64,000 nucleotides of DNA from Tenrec ecaudatus (taxonomy: Eukaryota > Chordata > Mammalia > Afrosoricida > Tenrecidae): positions 88,812,063 to 88,876,062 of the forward strand of contig NC_134545.1 of the NCBI RefSeq assembly GCF_050624435.1. Direction: 5' to 3'. The notes under the pieces are model-generated. The model searched no databases and was not told the origin of the DNA. It saw only the letters and a list, made by a program, of their open reading frames with translations. The position numbers were made by a program, and so were the translations under genes. This document shows, in pieces, positions 51,144 to 63,931 of this stretch (the first letter of the stretch is position 1; every line of letters begins with the position of its first letter).

Positions 51144-52802
51144 CTACAAGATGACAGCTTTGGGGAGCGGGCTGGCATGGTCCGAAGGGATGTGCAGGGA
51201 ATACTCGCTCACAAGGGCCGGGATGTTCTTGAGCATCTCATAGAAGGAGTCCACCGTCTGGCGGTAGAGACTCCGCTGCAGGACGAAGGGCTGGAAGAGG
51301 TTGAGGGGCTCGGCCCTGCGGATGGCCTGCGGGAGTCCCGTGGCCTCCGGCACCTTGCGGTTGCCGATGAAGAAGTGGCAGAGCCGTTTTTCCAGCAGGC
51401 TCTTCTCAAGCGATCGGAGCAGCTCCCGCAGCCGGACATCCAGCTGCTCGGCCCTCCAGTCGGGGCCCGGTCGAGCAAGCAGCAGGTGCAGCAGGGCCGT
51501 CTTCAGGTGGTAGGTGCTGAGCCCGCTGGGCCCGGTCAGGCGGTTCTGCTTGGAGAGCAGGAAGGAGGCGATCTGTAAGCAGCTGAGGTGGCAGGCGCCC
51601 TCGGGCAGCGTCTTGGACTTCATCCGGAGGAAGTGCCGCTCGTAGACTGCGAAGGACAGGAGCCAGTCGGTGCTGGATGCTGGGCTCACCTGGGAGGGCC
51701 CCCTGGGCAGGTGGGAGACAAAGTACAGGTCCGAGTCCTCGCACTGGATCACGGGAATCAGGTTGAAGGGCATACACTTCCCTGAGCGGAACTTGATCTT
51801 CAGGGAGCCCGGGGTGTCCAGCTGGCCAAAGGCCAGGTCGAACTCGTACTTGTGGGCGATGCGGTGCCAGGCCCGGGTGAGGGCCGTCTGGAACCACTTC
51901 ATGACCTGCACGGTGTCCAGGTACGGGGACCCCGAGGCGCACAGCAGCTCCTCCATCTCCCCGCCAGGCCGGCGCCTGCCGTTCTGACTGTGCAGGAGAC
52001 ACAGCATGTCTTCGCCGAGCTTGGTCTTGTCGCAGACACAGCCCAGCGCTGCGTCGTCCGCGCGCACCACCTTGATCTGCCCATAGCCCTGGCCGCCCAG
52101 GGGCACTGAGCGGCCGGAGCACCAGAGCTCGGGGTGGAAGCGGTAAGGCTCAGGGGGCGTGAAGGGTACAAAGAGGTTGCAGACCAGGGGCCTGTCGACT
52201 TGCCAGTTCTCGTACATGCTGCCCACCCCCATGAAGTCCTCCACCTCCATGTCCGTGTCCCGGTTGCAGAGGCTCCTCAGGGCTTCCAGCAAGTCGTCCA
52301 CGAAGCCTTCCACGAACTCCCGGGTGCGGGCGGCATCGGCCGTGGCCCCCCGGATGCAGCGCTCATAGAAGTGGCCGAGCGTGGCCTTGTCGGGCAGGGT
52401 GAGGCCGAGGAGCGGGGTGGCCCCCAGGCCAGGCAGCTCATCCTCGTCCCCCGCTGGGCACTCGGCGGGCAGTCCGTCCTGGTGGTCCTGCCGCCACACC
52501 TCGATCATCAGGAAGAGGATCATGCACAGGGTACTCCAGAGGTCCCAGGCGGTGTGGGTCTCGCTCGGCGGCGGGCCCTCGGCTGCCGCCTGCTCCATAG
52601 CCACCTCCTCGGCCGCCAGCTGCGCCACCTCCTCCTCCAGGCGCAGCCGCTCCAGCTGCAGCCTCTCCTGGTGCGCCTGCATCTTTCGCAGGATCTCCTC
52701 CTCGTTCTCCGGGATGGTGGCGTTCTCCCGAGGGAAGAGGAGCGGGTGGTTGATGATGGCCGTCACCACCACCAGGCACACCCGGAAGAGCCCCAGCGCC
52801 AT
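51144..52802 (-). CDS. ITPRIP: Inositol 1,4,5-trisphosphate receptor-interacting protein (DANGER)
   Basis: ITPRIP is a membrane-associated Mab-21-family protein that binds the IP3 receptor and lowers its calcium sensitivity; it is also reported to inhibit DAPK1. The frame is 552 codons with TAG at 51146-51144, against 547 residues for human as I remember. Visible parts: an N-terminal hydrophobic segment (about 3-23), an acidic/leucine coiled coil (about 32-75, 'LRKMQAHQERLQLERLRL'), a membrane segment (about 88-103, 'LWSTLCMILFLMIEVW'), then a Mab-21-type nucleotidyltransferase-like fold from about 140. Its end has the family signatures 'CHLSCLQIASFLLSKQ' and 'LSTYHLKTALLHLLL' (404-442) and 'HFFIGNRKVP' (476-485). 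All coding sequence is in one exon, as in other mammals. It is convergent with GSTO2. Confidence 0.96.
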   Translation of the reverse strand: MALGLFRVCLVVVTAIINHPLLFPRENATIPENEEEILRKMQAHQERLQLERLRLEEEVAQLAAEEVAMEQAAAEGPPPSETHTAWDLWSTLCMILFLMIEVWRQDHQDGLPAECPAGDEDELPGLGATPLLGLTLPDKATLGHFYERCIRGATADAARTREFVEGFVDDLLEALRSLCNRDTDMEVEDFMGVGSMYENWQVDRPLVCNLFVPFTPPEPYRFHPELWCSGRSVPLGGQGYGQIKVVRADDAALGCVCDKTKLGEDMLCLLHSQNGRRRPGGEMEELLCASGSPYLDTVQVMKWFQTALTRAWHRIAHKYEFDLAFGQLDTPGSLKIKFRSGKCMPFNLIPVIQCEDSDLYFVSHLPRGPSQVSPASSTDWLLSFAVYERHFLRMKSKTLPEGACHLSCLQIASFLLSKQNRLTGPSGLSTYHLKTALLHLLLARPGPDWRAEQLDVRLRELLRSLEKSLLEKRLCHFFIGNRKVPEATGLPQAIRRAEPLNLFQPFVLQRSLYRQTVDSFYEMLKNIPALVSEYSLHIPSDHASPLPKAVIL

Positions 52803-52815
52803 GGCCCGTGCTGAC
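52803..52815 (-). other. ITPRIP: ITPRIP 5'UTR part of the coding exon and its splice acceptor
   Basis: On the - strand a pyrimidine-rich tract ending 'ctgtctctgttccag' places the acceptor AG at 52817-52816, so the exon starts at 52815, 13 nt before the ATG. The ATG context 'cgggccATGG' has G at -3 and G at +4. Earlier non-coding exon(s) must lie at higher coordinates; none is identifiable here. Confidence 0.75.
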
Positions 52816-54289
52816 CTGGAACAGAGACAGGCAGACAGTCACACCGAGCGTCCCTGCATCGGGGAAGGCCACCCAACCAACAGCACTCCCGACCAACCCC
52901 TGTGACTTCCTCGGGAACCTCAGTCTGGCCTTGGGAAAGAACCACCCCTCATCCCCCAATACGTTGCTGTCAACCTTGGCGCAGTCACCCACAACCTTGG
53001 CTTAGTAACCCATCTGTTTCTGGCCTTGTAGCCAACCCCCTTTCTGGCAATAGCACCTCACTTTGCCCTTTCCATTCTTAGTCCAGATGGTCTGGATGGG
53101 GAATAGCAACGCAGTGAATTATTGAACAAGGTGCTTCTGGCCAAAGCCTTTGTTACTCCAAATGGTCCCGGGGAAGAAGATACTGATGGGATGATATGAT
53201 TCAGCTGTGAATGAGCCTGGTGGGCGTGAACTCGGTCATCTCAGAAGCAAGCAAGGGGGATCTAACTACCAGCAAGAGACACGAGCCAGGAGTGGGCGTG
53301 TCCTCTGGACCCTGAGATCCCTGGGCACTGAGCCTCCTTGACCCAGGTGACAGCTCAACCCCCGGGGAGCAGCAGAGCAGCAGAGCCAGGATGAGACAGA
53401 GCAGTGGACTTCCTGGCCCACCGAGTAAGTAAAGCTGCTTGCTTCGGGTTAGGTGGCTGACTCGTGGAACGGGATGCCTCTGGGCATGTAAGGGGTGGGT
53501 GGGTAGGGGAACTGGTACTTTCAGGTTGGAGTTATAGTGGAGTAGGATGCCCCTTAACGAGTGTTGGAGCACTGCCTCGGCTGAAGGCCAGAAGAGAACC
53601 TGTGGGTGTGGCAGAGAACAAACTGGCCAGACAGAACAGCGATATCCTTAGTATTTCTTACTATAACTGCACCCCGGTAACTTCTCTAATACACTCCATA
53701 AGCATGAGCATTGTGAGTTCATTGTGGCCCCAGCAATGAAGTATTGAACCCAGTTGAAAAGCAAAGTGCTGTGGGAGACAGGGCAGGAACGAACCCATCT
53801 CCCAGCTGCAAGGGTGAGTCGATAACCCAGGCCCCAGACCATCAGCCTATTCAACTCCCTTGGTCATAGTGATAGGTTCAGGAATGGAGCATTAGACTCA
53901 ATTCAGACCAATGGGAGACATGCCTCGGAAATCCTGGACCAATGGCGAGAAGGACTGGCCGTGTTGCCTAGGGCTACCACGAGAACAAAACTGCACCTCT
54001 AGGGCTGATGGCTCGCTACTACCATGAAGGAGCTCCTCCTGGAGAAAGAGGCCAACAGAGGACACAGGATTCTGTGCCTGGTCCTGGGGACACAGTCTGA
54101 GCTTCCAGATCCAGGTAATGTTTGCAGTCATGACTGATGGACCTATTCATCCTCTATGCCAACACGTCCACTTTTGGGTTTCAGCCAGTTTGAGTTATTT
54201 GTCTGGCACCCGAAATGGAGACAGTCTTGACTACAGCAGCTCTCTCTTCCTCTACGGAATCCTCTCTGGCAGATGCCATCTTCTCTCAA

Positions 54290-54440
54290 TGCGGTAAAAC
54301 CGAGTGGCTAAGAGATAGGGACTGGGCTCCCAAGCCATCCCTGTCTCACTGTGTGACCTTGGGTGTGTGGATTCACCTCTCTGAGCGCCAGTTTCCTTCC
54401 TAAACAAGCGGAGGCTTGCCAGTATTATTGCATCGGTGGT
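54290..54440 (+). repeat. MIR SINE
   Basis: 'tctcactgtgtgaccttggg', then 'cacctctctgagcgccagtt' and 'tccttcctaaac', follow the MIR consensus. Confidence 0.75.
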
Positions 54441-55439
54441 CATGCGGCACAGTGAACAGCGCACACTCACGCCAACATTTGCTGAGTTGGAGACCGCTCT
54501 GCACTCCAAGCTCAGACACACATACCTTCTGGCCTCCCACCTGCCCCAGGACAAGGAACGTGCCAGTCTTTAGACCTAATGGGCACAAAGGAGCAGGCAT
54601 GCGTCACCAGGTGAGGGCACCTCTGCAGCTCATCCCTGGCAAGAGGGAAGACACAGGTGGCTTCCCTTGGCTGCCAGCCACCTTGTGCACAGCCAGCTGC
54701 TCCAATGATTCAGGCAGCTCCACCCTGCTTGCAGCCGGACGCGCCAGCAAGACAAGAAAGGAGTGGGCTTGCATGGGGGGGGCAGGAGGGTGGTCTGGGC
54801 TCTGCAGAAGTCAGTCTGCAGGCAAGTGTATTTCTGGGGGGTGGCTCCCCCTGAGAAGGAACTCTGGGGACCAGTGAAAGTGGAGGAAGCAGACTGGAAG
54901 GACGGTGGGGTGAGAAACAAGCGGAGGGGCAGTCTGCCAGCTGCTCTTCTCCACACCCAGCAGCCACTCGCTAGATAATTGCAGAAACAGGCCAGCCCTG
55001 GTTTTCCCATTAGGGAAACGTCAATGGGCAGGGAAAGAAGAGCCAGGGTGGTCCACGGCCAAACTGGGAGGGCGGCTGCTTCCCGTGGATCCCAGTCATG
55101 GAGTTCTAACAGAGAGCGGGCAATGGCGAGATTGTTTGGGGCTTCTGAGTGCCTCTGGAGCCCCTGTACAAGCTGTGAGCACAGCAGGCCCTGACCAGTC
55201 ATTGGGAGAGTCCTTGGCAACAGACAACCGCTGGAAGCCCCTGTTTCCATGCCAACACAGGGACAGATGCCACCCACTGAGGTTTGGCATCGCCACCCAC
55301 TGAGGTTTGGCGTCATCACCCAGTCCCGCCACTGAGAAGTCCTCCTCCCTACCCAACAAGTCTCTGATGCTCCCCGTCTATCTTTGTGCAGGGCAACGGC
55401 GGGCTGTCACAGTCCCCTAGGACCAATGCAGCCTAAGGC

Positions 55440-55600
55440 CAACTTCACGCAGGACCTTGAGCCAGGGGTTAAGAGGACGGACATTGGAGGAGACAGAGTT
55501 AGTCCCCCAGCCCCCGCGCCTGTCAGACAGCTGTCCTCAGACAAATCACTCAAGACCTCGGAACTTTAGTTTCTTCCCCTGTGGAATGGAGAGACGAGGA
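55440..55600 (+). repeat. MIR-like SINE
   Basis: 'cagacaaatcactcaagacc', then 'tcggaactttagtttcttcc' and 'cctgtggaatgg', match the MIR core and 3' part. Confidence 0.6.
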
Positions 55601-55629
55601 TTTATTTATGGGTCATATTTATTTAATCT

Positions 55630-56640
55630 ACCCACTCCTCACTTATCGGCGACATGGTTAGGTTTCGAAGGCCGGGCCATTATGGGAAAGTGGGTGTTAT
55701 GCCAAGATGGAGGATGGCCACAGCCGGTCACCAACGGATGATGACCACGTTGTTGCCTAACTGGCAAACCTGTGAGCATTCTGGCCACCACAGCTGGTGC
55801 ACCGCGGCACGCAGTGGCTGACGGAAGATGCACATGCTGGTGTGCAAGCTGCATGGGGGACAGACCTGTTACTCAGGTCATACTCCGACAACACATGCCC
55901 AGCAGATTTACCTGCGGTGACCAGATGATGCATCAACATAGCAAGTGCTTCTGCCTGGGCACGTTTTCTTACACGGGGGAAGCTGCCACGAACAGATCCA
56001 GGCTGATGCGCCTACTTACAGGGGTTCATGACAGAGCGGACCAGAGACACACTTACAAGGAACTCTGGCAGGAGCAGTCAGCCCTCAGAGACGGTGACAG
56101 CAGGGCTACCAACAAGACTGGAAGGAGGACACGGACACAGGGTTATCAGAGCCTGGGCTGTAGAACCAGCCTGACCTGGGTCTGAATCTTGACTGCTGCC
56201 CTTTGCTGAGTGAACGCCGGTGAGTCGGTGTCTCTTGGACGCCACTGCTTTCCCTGGGAAATGGGGCTAACAGCCGCCTGATATCCATTGGGATAGTGAG
56301 AGTTAATCAAGATCATGTATCTTGGGTGCTTAGCCCAGGGCCGGGCACAGAGTCACTTATTCCACACGTATCATCCACTCCTTCCCCTCCTGTTGGGGTG
56401 AGGGGGGCTCCCCAACACTTGAACGGGTCCTGGGGAGTGACTTTGCGAATATGGAAAATATTAAAGACAGACAGCAGGGCAAAGGACTGACAGAGTGACT
56501 GTATTTCCCCATGGGCCTATACAAGGGGGCCCACAGATCTTTCATAAGGCATGCACGTCACATAGCTACCATGTCCGTAGTCACTGGGTAACAGCATAAC
56601 CGGGTAGCATAATATACCTAGCAATGAGGTGAGTCATCGT
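55630..56640. other. Possible remains of an old DNA transposon around a MIR
   Basis: 'ctcacttatcggcgacatgg' with 'ttaggtttcgaaggcc' at the left, and 'cgggtagcataatataccta' with 'gcaatgaggtgagtcatcg' at the right, have the feel of a Tigger/Zaphod-type relic. I cannot name the family. A MIR lies inside it. Confidence 0.2.
56130..56365 (+). repeat. MIR SINE
   Basis: 'gagcctgggctgtagaacca', 'gacctgggtctgaatcttga', 'ccctgggaaatggggctaac' and 'gtgcttagcccagggccggg' follow the full MIR order. Confidence 0.8.
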
Positions 56641-59399
56641 CTTGACCTTGTGCTAGTTGACTTCAAAGCCCTCTGAGGCCTCCCAGGGGTTCTAATCTCC
56701 GTCAGTATCCGCTAGAGATGTCGACACAGAGTTTGCTACATTTTACCTTGGATTGGCTATAGAGCCTGACTGCTCTTCTCCACAGGTAACCCCCAAGCCT
56801 AGTGAAGTAGTCAAGACACAGAAACAATTCATCAATCATGGTAGCTCCTTTAAGACAGCTCCTTAATGGGGGTGGGGGTGGGAGGTTATTGGGAGGATTG
56901 TGTCCAGTCATGAGAATATGTATTAAGATTTACTTACTATAATATCACATGACTGTGAGGGTCTTCCCCCACCGGAGTCGGCTTTCCAGATCAGTACGTA
57001 GGAGCACCGAGGATTTTGCTGCGTGACATTCTCACCCAGTTCTCGGCTTACCCCACCCCCTGTCTCCTCACCTGCCAAACGCACCAGCCCGGCCCGACTC
57101 ACAGGGGTGTGGAGGCACACACGCTCAAAAGTGCTCAGGAAGCACAAACCGCTCCTGTGAGCTGAGATGACGGCTGCTCCTTGGCATGTCACCCTGCGTG
57201 TCCACCCTGCCCCCCAGCAAGTGCTCGGCTCCTCCTAGGACCTGGAGTTCCCGGCAGGCAGAGCGCGAGGCTCCTCCCGACTCACCTCCTGGCCTGAACC
57301 ACTGCCTCCCGCCCAGGCCCCAGGGCCGCCGCCACTTCACTCCTGGTTGAAGCTCCCAGCGCATGGCTTGTCTGCAGCACCTGAAGGCATGGGCAGGGAG
57401 GGCCAGGCTGGGATGGAATGGGATGGGGCAACGACCCTCTGTGCCCACTAGTCAGGATCAAGTTCAAAACGTCTCCTTTCCCTTCCCAGATGGCAGGGAA
57501 GGCACAAGCTGGGGTGACTCAGGCCAGAAGCATGAAGGGGGCAGCCACGGTGTGTGGACCTTCAGAGCCGTGGGTGGCTAGGGCCGTTTCCAAACCACGA
57601 GCTAGCTACGTGCATGAACACACACATGGAGTCTCCACCCCCAAAGGACCCCTTCTCACAAGGCCGTGGCTAGGAGCTCTTATCTTGACAACTCGGGCTT
57701 GGTTTGAAAATAACCCTGGCTTCACCTCTTGGTGACCAGTTTGTCTGTCTGCTGGCCAGGAAGCGGACAGGAAACCTGCTGAGTTCCTCTCCACCCCCGC
57801 CTTGCCCACAGAGATGGGGTGGCCTACGCAGTTCACGGCTAAACTTAGCTTGGCCCAGGACCAGGGTCACAGGGTGGCAGGGGTGGAGGAAGGGGTCAGA
57901 GCCCGCTGTGTGCCTGGGCGAGGGCCTGCAGCTACCTCAGACCCTTCCTCCGAGACTGGCCAGGAGCCCAGGACCCTGGGGCTAACGCCAGATGGTTCTG
58001 TCAGTGGGCCTCCTGCCTCCCCGGAGTTCGACAGCACCCCAGCTCAGGTTACCCTGGGGCACAGCGCTAGGAGATATCGCATGGCCACAGCTTCGATTCA
58101 TAAACTTCTCACCAGGATGTGGTGGTCACAGAAACTCCCTGGGTGCTCCTCAGCGGGTGTTAGCCCTGTCTCACAGACACACACACCAGGGCCCAAGAGA
58201 CAAAATCATGTCCTAGCCACGCAGCTTGAAGAGAGTGGCCAGGCCGGGATTCAAGCCTGTTCAGCAGGCCGTCTCCTGCAAAGCCACTGAGCTGTGTTTA
58301 CAGAGCACCGACTCCATCCCCTGATGCCGGTGGTACAGGGCCCACAGCCATGAGCACAACAGGACCCCCCGGCAGTGGAAACAGTAAGATCCACAGAGAG
58401 GAAGCCAGCCACGAAGTGTCCTCACAGGCAGAGCGAGCTGTGGGGCATGAGCTGCTCAGACAACTGGCTACAAAAGAGAGGAGGAGGGAGATCACTTGAT
58501 TCATGTCCTTAGGGAGGCCTCTCCCGGTCTCTCTACTTTCCCTCTGGTCCTACCTCTTGTGTCCATACCAGCGTGCGAATTCTTTTTGCCACATCCACCT
58601 CCTCCCCTCTTTCCGGGCAGGAGTCCCACCATGGACCGGACAGTGTGCAGCCCCTGGGCCTCATCCCCAATACTCCTTCGGCGCCCTCCTCTCTCCTCCG
58701 CCTCACTCAGGGCGACAGGACTCGGAAGTCTGTGCTCAGCAGCCAAGTCCTCCCCTGGGACAGTCCCCAGAGCAGCAGCGGCAGCGGCAGCACCTGGCAA
58801 AGGTGTTTGAGAAGCAAAGGCTTGGGTGCTAAAAATAACCAAAGTAACACTTCCCACCAGTGCGGTGGTTCTAACGCCTGCTCAAGTTTGAGAACCCTTT
58901 CCCCCAAGCCAAGCTGCTCTCAGATGGGCCAGAGAAGGGTGGTGGCGGAGGGTAGGGCGCTCAGGTTTGCCCCGCACTCAGCTAGCTGGTCAGATGTCAC
59001 GTTGGCCCTAAAGCCAAATACTGGTTGCCACCCGCCGACTCCTCCTGCTCATTCCGATGGCACCAGCAGCCCAGGCTTGGCGTCATCCCCAGAGCCCTAA
59101 GGAACTGTGGACGTGTTTCCTTTACAAGAGAGAACAGAACAGAAGGGTGCCCTTTGGGTCCAGGTGCCCGAGGCTCTCTGGGCCCCCTTCTCACCGCCGA
59201 GCCTTTAGGGCCTCTGTGACAGAAGGGACCTTAGGAGGCCCACAAGGTCTGAAAGTTTGGGCTAAGTCCCTGCTGTGTGTGCCTGGAGATGCATGGTCCC
59301 CACTAACGAGATACAGCTCGTGAGTCATTTGGGGGGACGACACAAAGTCAATGATTCAGGAGAGTCACATTTGTCTGTTTCAGTCTCACTTGTCATTTT

Positions 59400-59590
59400 T
59401 AAACTCATTGCCATCCAGTCGATGCCGACTCCTGGGGAAGGTAGACCTGCCCCTGCGGGTTTCGGCGACATAACCCTTTAGGGGAGTAAAAAGCCTCATC
59501 TTTCTCTAGTGGAGCCATTGGTGGTTTTGAACTGCTGAGATTGAAGGTGGAAACCCAACATGTAACCCACGCCACCACCAGAGCCGCTAC
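59400..59590 (-). repeat. AfroSINE copy, full length
   Basis: Tail 'aaactcattgccatccagtc' then 'gatgccgactcctgggg', body 'gggagtaaaaagcctcatct', B-box region 'gtggttttgaactgctgag', head 'acgccaccaccagagccgc'. Confidence 0.9.
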
Positions 59591-62534
59591 AGATGAGAAG
59601 AATGAGACGTAGCACGGGGCACGCTTGACCAGGCAGGTGGGCTGGGTCAGTCTGCTGAGACAGGGTTGTAGCAGTCCCACTGCCTCCATGTCACACGAGA
59701 AGAGCCTGCAGGCCACCAAGGCCCTCGGGGTGGGCCCTAAGGTCCGTGCTGAGTCTAAGGTTCCCTGGTCTGCGGAGCCTGACTGTGTGCATGAGCGGCA
59801 CCTCAGCTGTGCCTGACCCTGCCCTCCAGACCTCCAGGAGGCTGGAGACAGAGGGAGACCTGCCTCCCCTCCCAGCAACACTGCCAATGGAGACCACCCA
59901 AACCCACCAGCTGGACTGTCTGTCCCCCAAGTTTCCCAGGCCTTGGCCAAGTAGGACCATAGGAAGGAGGGGCTTAATAAAGAACACAGGTTTGACCGGA
60001 TCCTGGACGCCACGGACAGTCTGTGTGAATTCCAGGGGGGCCCTCCCTCTACCGCCCGGCACATTGGTCCTAGCCCTGATGCCACATTCCTCCAACAGAG
60101 CCCATGCCCCACAGCGGAGCCAGACCAGCTTCCCAGTCATGCCCGGTGCTCCCCTCCTCCAGGGCCACTGGGCCTCTACTCCAGGGAGCCTCCAGACTAG
60201 GGGCGCTCACTGTTCCTATGCCCTGATCCCTAGTTCTGGCAAGGGCCAGAGTTATATCTCCACTTCCCCGCCCCAGGCACCAGTCTGGACACTCAGCAGG
60301 CTCCCAGGATGCTGCAGGAGCAATCTGCCCAGCTCGGGAAGGGAAGGGAAGGCCAGGGCAGGTCTGGGGGCTGAGCAAGGCGCGCTTGCTCCTCACCTCA
60401 CTCAGGCAGGGGGCACGCGGGTGCCTCAACGTGGCTAGAAACGAGCTGCACTCCTCCCCTGGCTGCTCACCACAGTTGGTGCCCACCTTCCCTGGATGTG
60501 CTGGTCTGTGAGAGGGGAGAATGGTTCGGCAGAGCTGACTTATATCCCAGCAAGGGCCAGGCCACCCATCGGCTGCCACGGGCATCTCCGCCCGGGGTCC
60601 CTCTTTACCTGCCACCCAGAAGGCGCAGCCCTGGAGGCGGAGGGCTGGGGCTCAGCCCGAGCAGGGCAGGCAGAGAAAGGGAAGTGAGGAAGAGGAAGGA
60701 AGAGGAAGGCAGGACACGGTTGAGAAAGTGGGCAGAGAGGGTGTGGCTCTGGGGTCTGGCACCTTCTCGTCTTGGCCTCTTCTCCCACCACACCAAACCA
60801 CCTCCATTTCCTCCCCCTGGACAGGGTCTTCCTACGGGACTCCAGCCAGGCTCCCCATGCCCCCCACCCCCATTGCACCCACCCCCTGCCCGACCACCGG
60901 GTTCCTTCCCTCCACCCCTTCCTGAGGGCAGAGATGGCAAAACCCGGTGCCTCCAGGGGCTGGACAGCTGGGTGGAGTGGGGGTGGGGGGCCTCACTGGG
61001 CAGCAAAGACTTAGTCTACGTGCAGTTCCACCCACACACAGCCCCAGGCTGCACTGGGTGGGGTGCCCAGAGTCCTTTCGGGGTTTCAAGAGACCAGAAA
61101 TCCCCTCATCTTTTAAAACACTCAGTGCTAATTCAAAAGTTTTTTTTTTAAAAAAACACGTGAAGCCCACAAACGATACCTAGGGGCCACTCAGAGCCTG
61201 GAGGGAGGGAAGGCTGGTCTGCAGCCTTCTCTAGTCCATGAAGCATACTTCAAGGCCACCCCTGGCCTCTCTTCACCACCACCCCCCCAAGCGATGCCAT
61301 CGCCTCCCATGTGCTCTGCACACACGACTCCCCCAGCGGTCCCATCCCCAGCTGAGCCCCTCTCCCCAAACTCATTCAGAGTTCAATGTCAGTGACGCCC
61401 CATCAGCCACAGGCAGAGGAAGCATCATGCCCAGCCTCGCCGTGGGTGTACTGCATGCCAGGGCTGTGCTGCGGGCACCGTTACATAAACGCCAGAACCT
61501 GCTCTCTCCTTTCCCCACGGCCCAGCCCACGGCGGCCTCCTGCGAATGTGCTCAGGAACGTCAGTCTTAGAGTCAAATCCGGGGTCCCCGCTCTGAATAC
61601 CTGGAGAAGTGGGGAGTCTCCCTCCCCTCACTGTTGAAGGAGGCCCTGGGGTCAAGCTTGGAGCCTGGGGTGACCCAGAGTGGGGAAGCAGGACGGGATG
61701 AGAGTGCCCCCCAGATGCCCAGTCCAAGGGGCCCCCTCAGTGAGCCAATAGACAAGAGAGGAAGCTGTGGGGGCAGGGGGTGCTCCACCATCTGTGTTCT
61801 TACAACACGGACCCCGGTGGCCACCCCATGGTGGACGCCCCAACCCAGGCTCACAGGAGGAGCGCAGTAACACCTGCTAAAAGCACTAAGTTCCTTGAAG
61901 GCCACACATGGGAGAGGGAGAGGTAGCTCCAAAGGTCATCAGGACCCCAAGCCTGTTCTCCAGACTGGTGTCCCTCGGCCAGCCTGGCCCGGCTGCATCC
62001 CGTGGAGAAGCCCATGTCCTTCCTGTTCCCGTGCCTCCACCGGCAGCTAGTGCATGTCCCGGGGAGAGTGAGAGGGCCAGGCGGGGAAGTCATCCATCTC
62101 CTGGGCACAGTGTCCTTCCGGCCAGCCCCAGAGCCTGCCTTCCACCCCTGGCCCATGGGGTGTCATGGAAAATCCCAGCGGCCTGGGACACACAGACAGG
62201 CAGAGGCGCAGGGCCTACAGCTGGGGTGTGGGGAAAAGGGGGGGGGTAGGAGACCTGTGAGTCAGGCTGCTACGTAGCAATGTCACAACGACAAGAAACA
62301 GGCTCCGCAGAGCCGAGTGGGCACCCTGTTCACCTGCATTGGCTGTCATAAAATCGAACCAGCCCCACAATTCCTGCTCGCAGCCACCCCGAAGCACAGA
62401 GCAGAAGGGCCTGCGGGGCTGTGGGGCTGCACATCTTTGTAAGAGCCGACTGCTCCATCTCTCTCCCTCGCAGCGATGGGTGGGGGCAGCGCTTTCCCCG
62501 CGGTGCCGCCGGGCACTTTCAAGTAAGGGCTGAA

Positions 62535-62670
62535 CCCAAACTCACTGCCATCTGTCAATGCTGACACACAGCGACCCTATGGAACAGGGCAGAGCTGCCC
62601 CGGTGGGCGTCCGAGACGGTAACTCTACAGGAGGGAGTACAAAGCCTTCTTTCTCCCGTCGCTGCAGCTG
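62535..62670 (-). repeat. AfroSINE copy, tail half
   Basis: 'cccaaactcactgccatctg', 'cacagcgaccctatggaaca' and 'gtccgagacggtaactctac'. It lacks the tRNA-derived head. Confidence 0.8.
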
Positions 62671-63912
62671 CATTTAAAGATCTCCGCACGGGAGGGGCAT
62701 AAGCCCGTGACTCAAGTCCTCCAAGAACCAGAAGAGGAGAAGACACGAGAGGGCCCACTTGAGGACGTAGCCACTCATGAGAGCCGTTCAAGCACAAACC
62801 AGGGAGCACTTGGAGCCACCGGGCGCTGGACGAGGCATGGAAGGGTCCTTCCTCCCCTAGAGCCTTTGAGAGTGTAGCCCTGGCCCCCAGAACCAAGGAG
62901 AATCAATGCCGCTGCTCCCACGGCCCCGGAAGAAGTGTGTGTGGCTCAGGAAGTGAGTACAAGCGCCGAGAGGATGCGCCAGCCTCTGCCCACCAGTTCC
63001 CCACCGGGCTTTCCCTCTCCTCTCGGGGTGCCTCATGTCCCCATCGGCTCTGACCCCGCCTTGGCCTCCACACCTGATGGGCTCTCACTCCCCTGCTCAG
63101 CCCAGCGTGCGCCATCGTCACCAGCACCCCTGGGCGCTTCCTGACACCCAGTTATGTGGCCGCCCCAAAGCGGGAGGTCCCCCTTGCCCAAGCCAGTGGT
63201 TTTCCGGTTTGTAGGGCAGGCAGTTCACATGCTCTAAGTCCGAGGTCTGCCCAGCCACAACCAGCCTCAGGGGACTCTATTCCCGCCTCCGTTTACAGAC
63301 CGCTTACTCCCCCCCCTCCCCCCAACACCTGCACTTCCCGTCTGTGAACAGATGGACAAGGCAGGGGTTGGCGGGTTGAGAGGGGGCAGACGAACATATT
63401 TATTAAGCCTCTCTGACTGCATGTGGGCGGGCAGGCGAGCAACTGGTGTTTGTATGGTTCAAGGTGCCTCTAGAGCTGGGCCCGTGTCACAGCAGGGACC
63501 CTCTCAAAGGCTGGAGGTCCCCTCTCCCTTCCTTAGCTTGATGGGTGCTGCATCCTGGGGAGGGCGGGTTGGGGGCCTGAAGAGGCTTGAGAGCCCCGCA
63601 AGGTGGCCAGCTAGGGAGAGCTGGAGAGTCCTGTCTGCATCCCAGCCTGCTTTCTCAGCAAAGGTAGCCGCGGCCTGGTCTCGACCCACCACCTCCCTGG
63701 GCCTCCAGGGGAAGGGCCTGGTCTGGTTTCTCTTTGCAGCCACCACAGGGCTTGGCACAGACCAGATGCGGGGCCGCCCGCTGATGGTGCTAAGACCACG
63801 TTCATTCCTGGAAGGGCACCTTGTCACAGCATGTGTGCAGGGAGCCACCTCCCTTGATCTCTGGGACTCCCTCTTCAGATTCCCAGACAGACTTGAAATC
63901 ATAGGGTGCTAC

Positions 63913-63931
63913 GGGGGGGGGGGGGGGGGGG
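63913..63931 (+). repeat. Poly-G run of 19
   Basis: An uninterrupted homopolymer near the right edge, prone to length error in sequencing and assembly. Confidence 0.9.

Noticed and set aside
51406-52122. A 238-codon - strand frame, and + strand frames up to 226 codons (52134-52814), across ITPRIP
   Set aside because: These are out-of-frame shadows of the GC-rich ITPRIP coding exon, which has the family match and the correct splice context.
62339-63144. ITPRIP upstream exon or promoter near the right edge
   Set aside because: No CpG island, no matching donor and no conserved coding block was seen. The first exon is probably beyond 64000.
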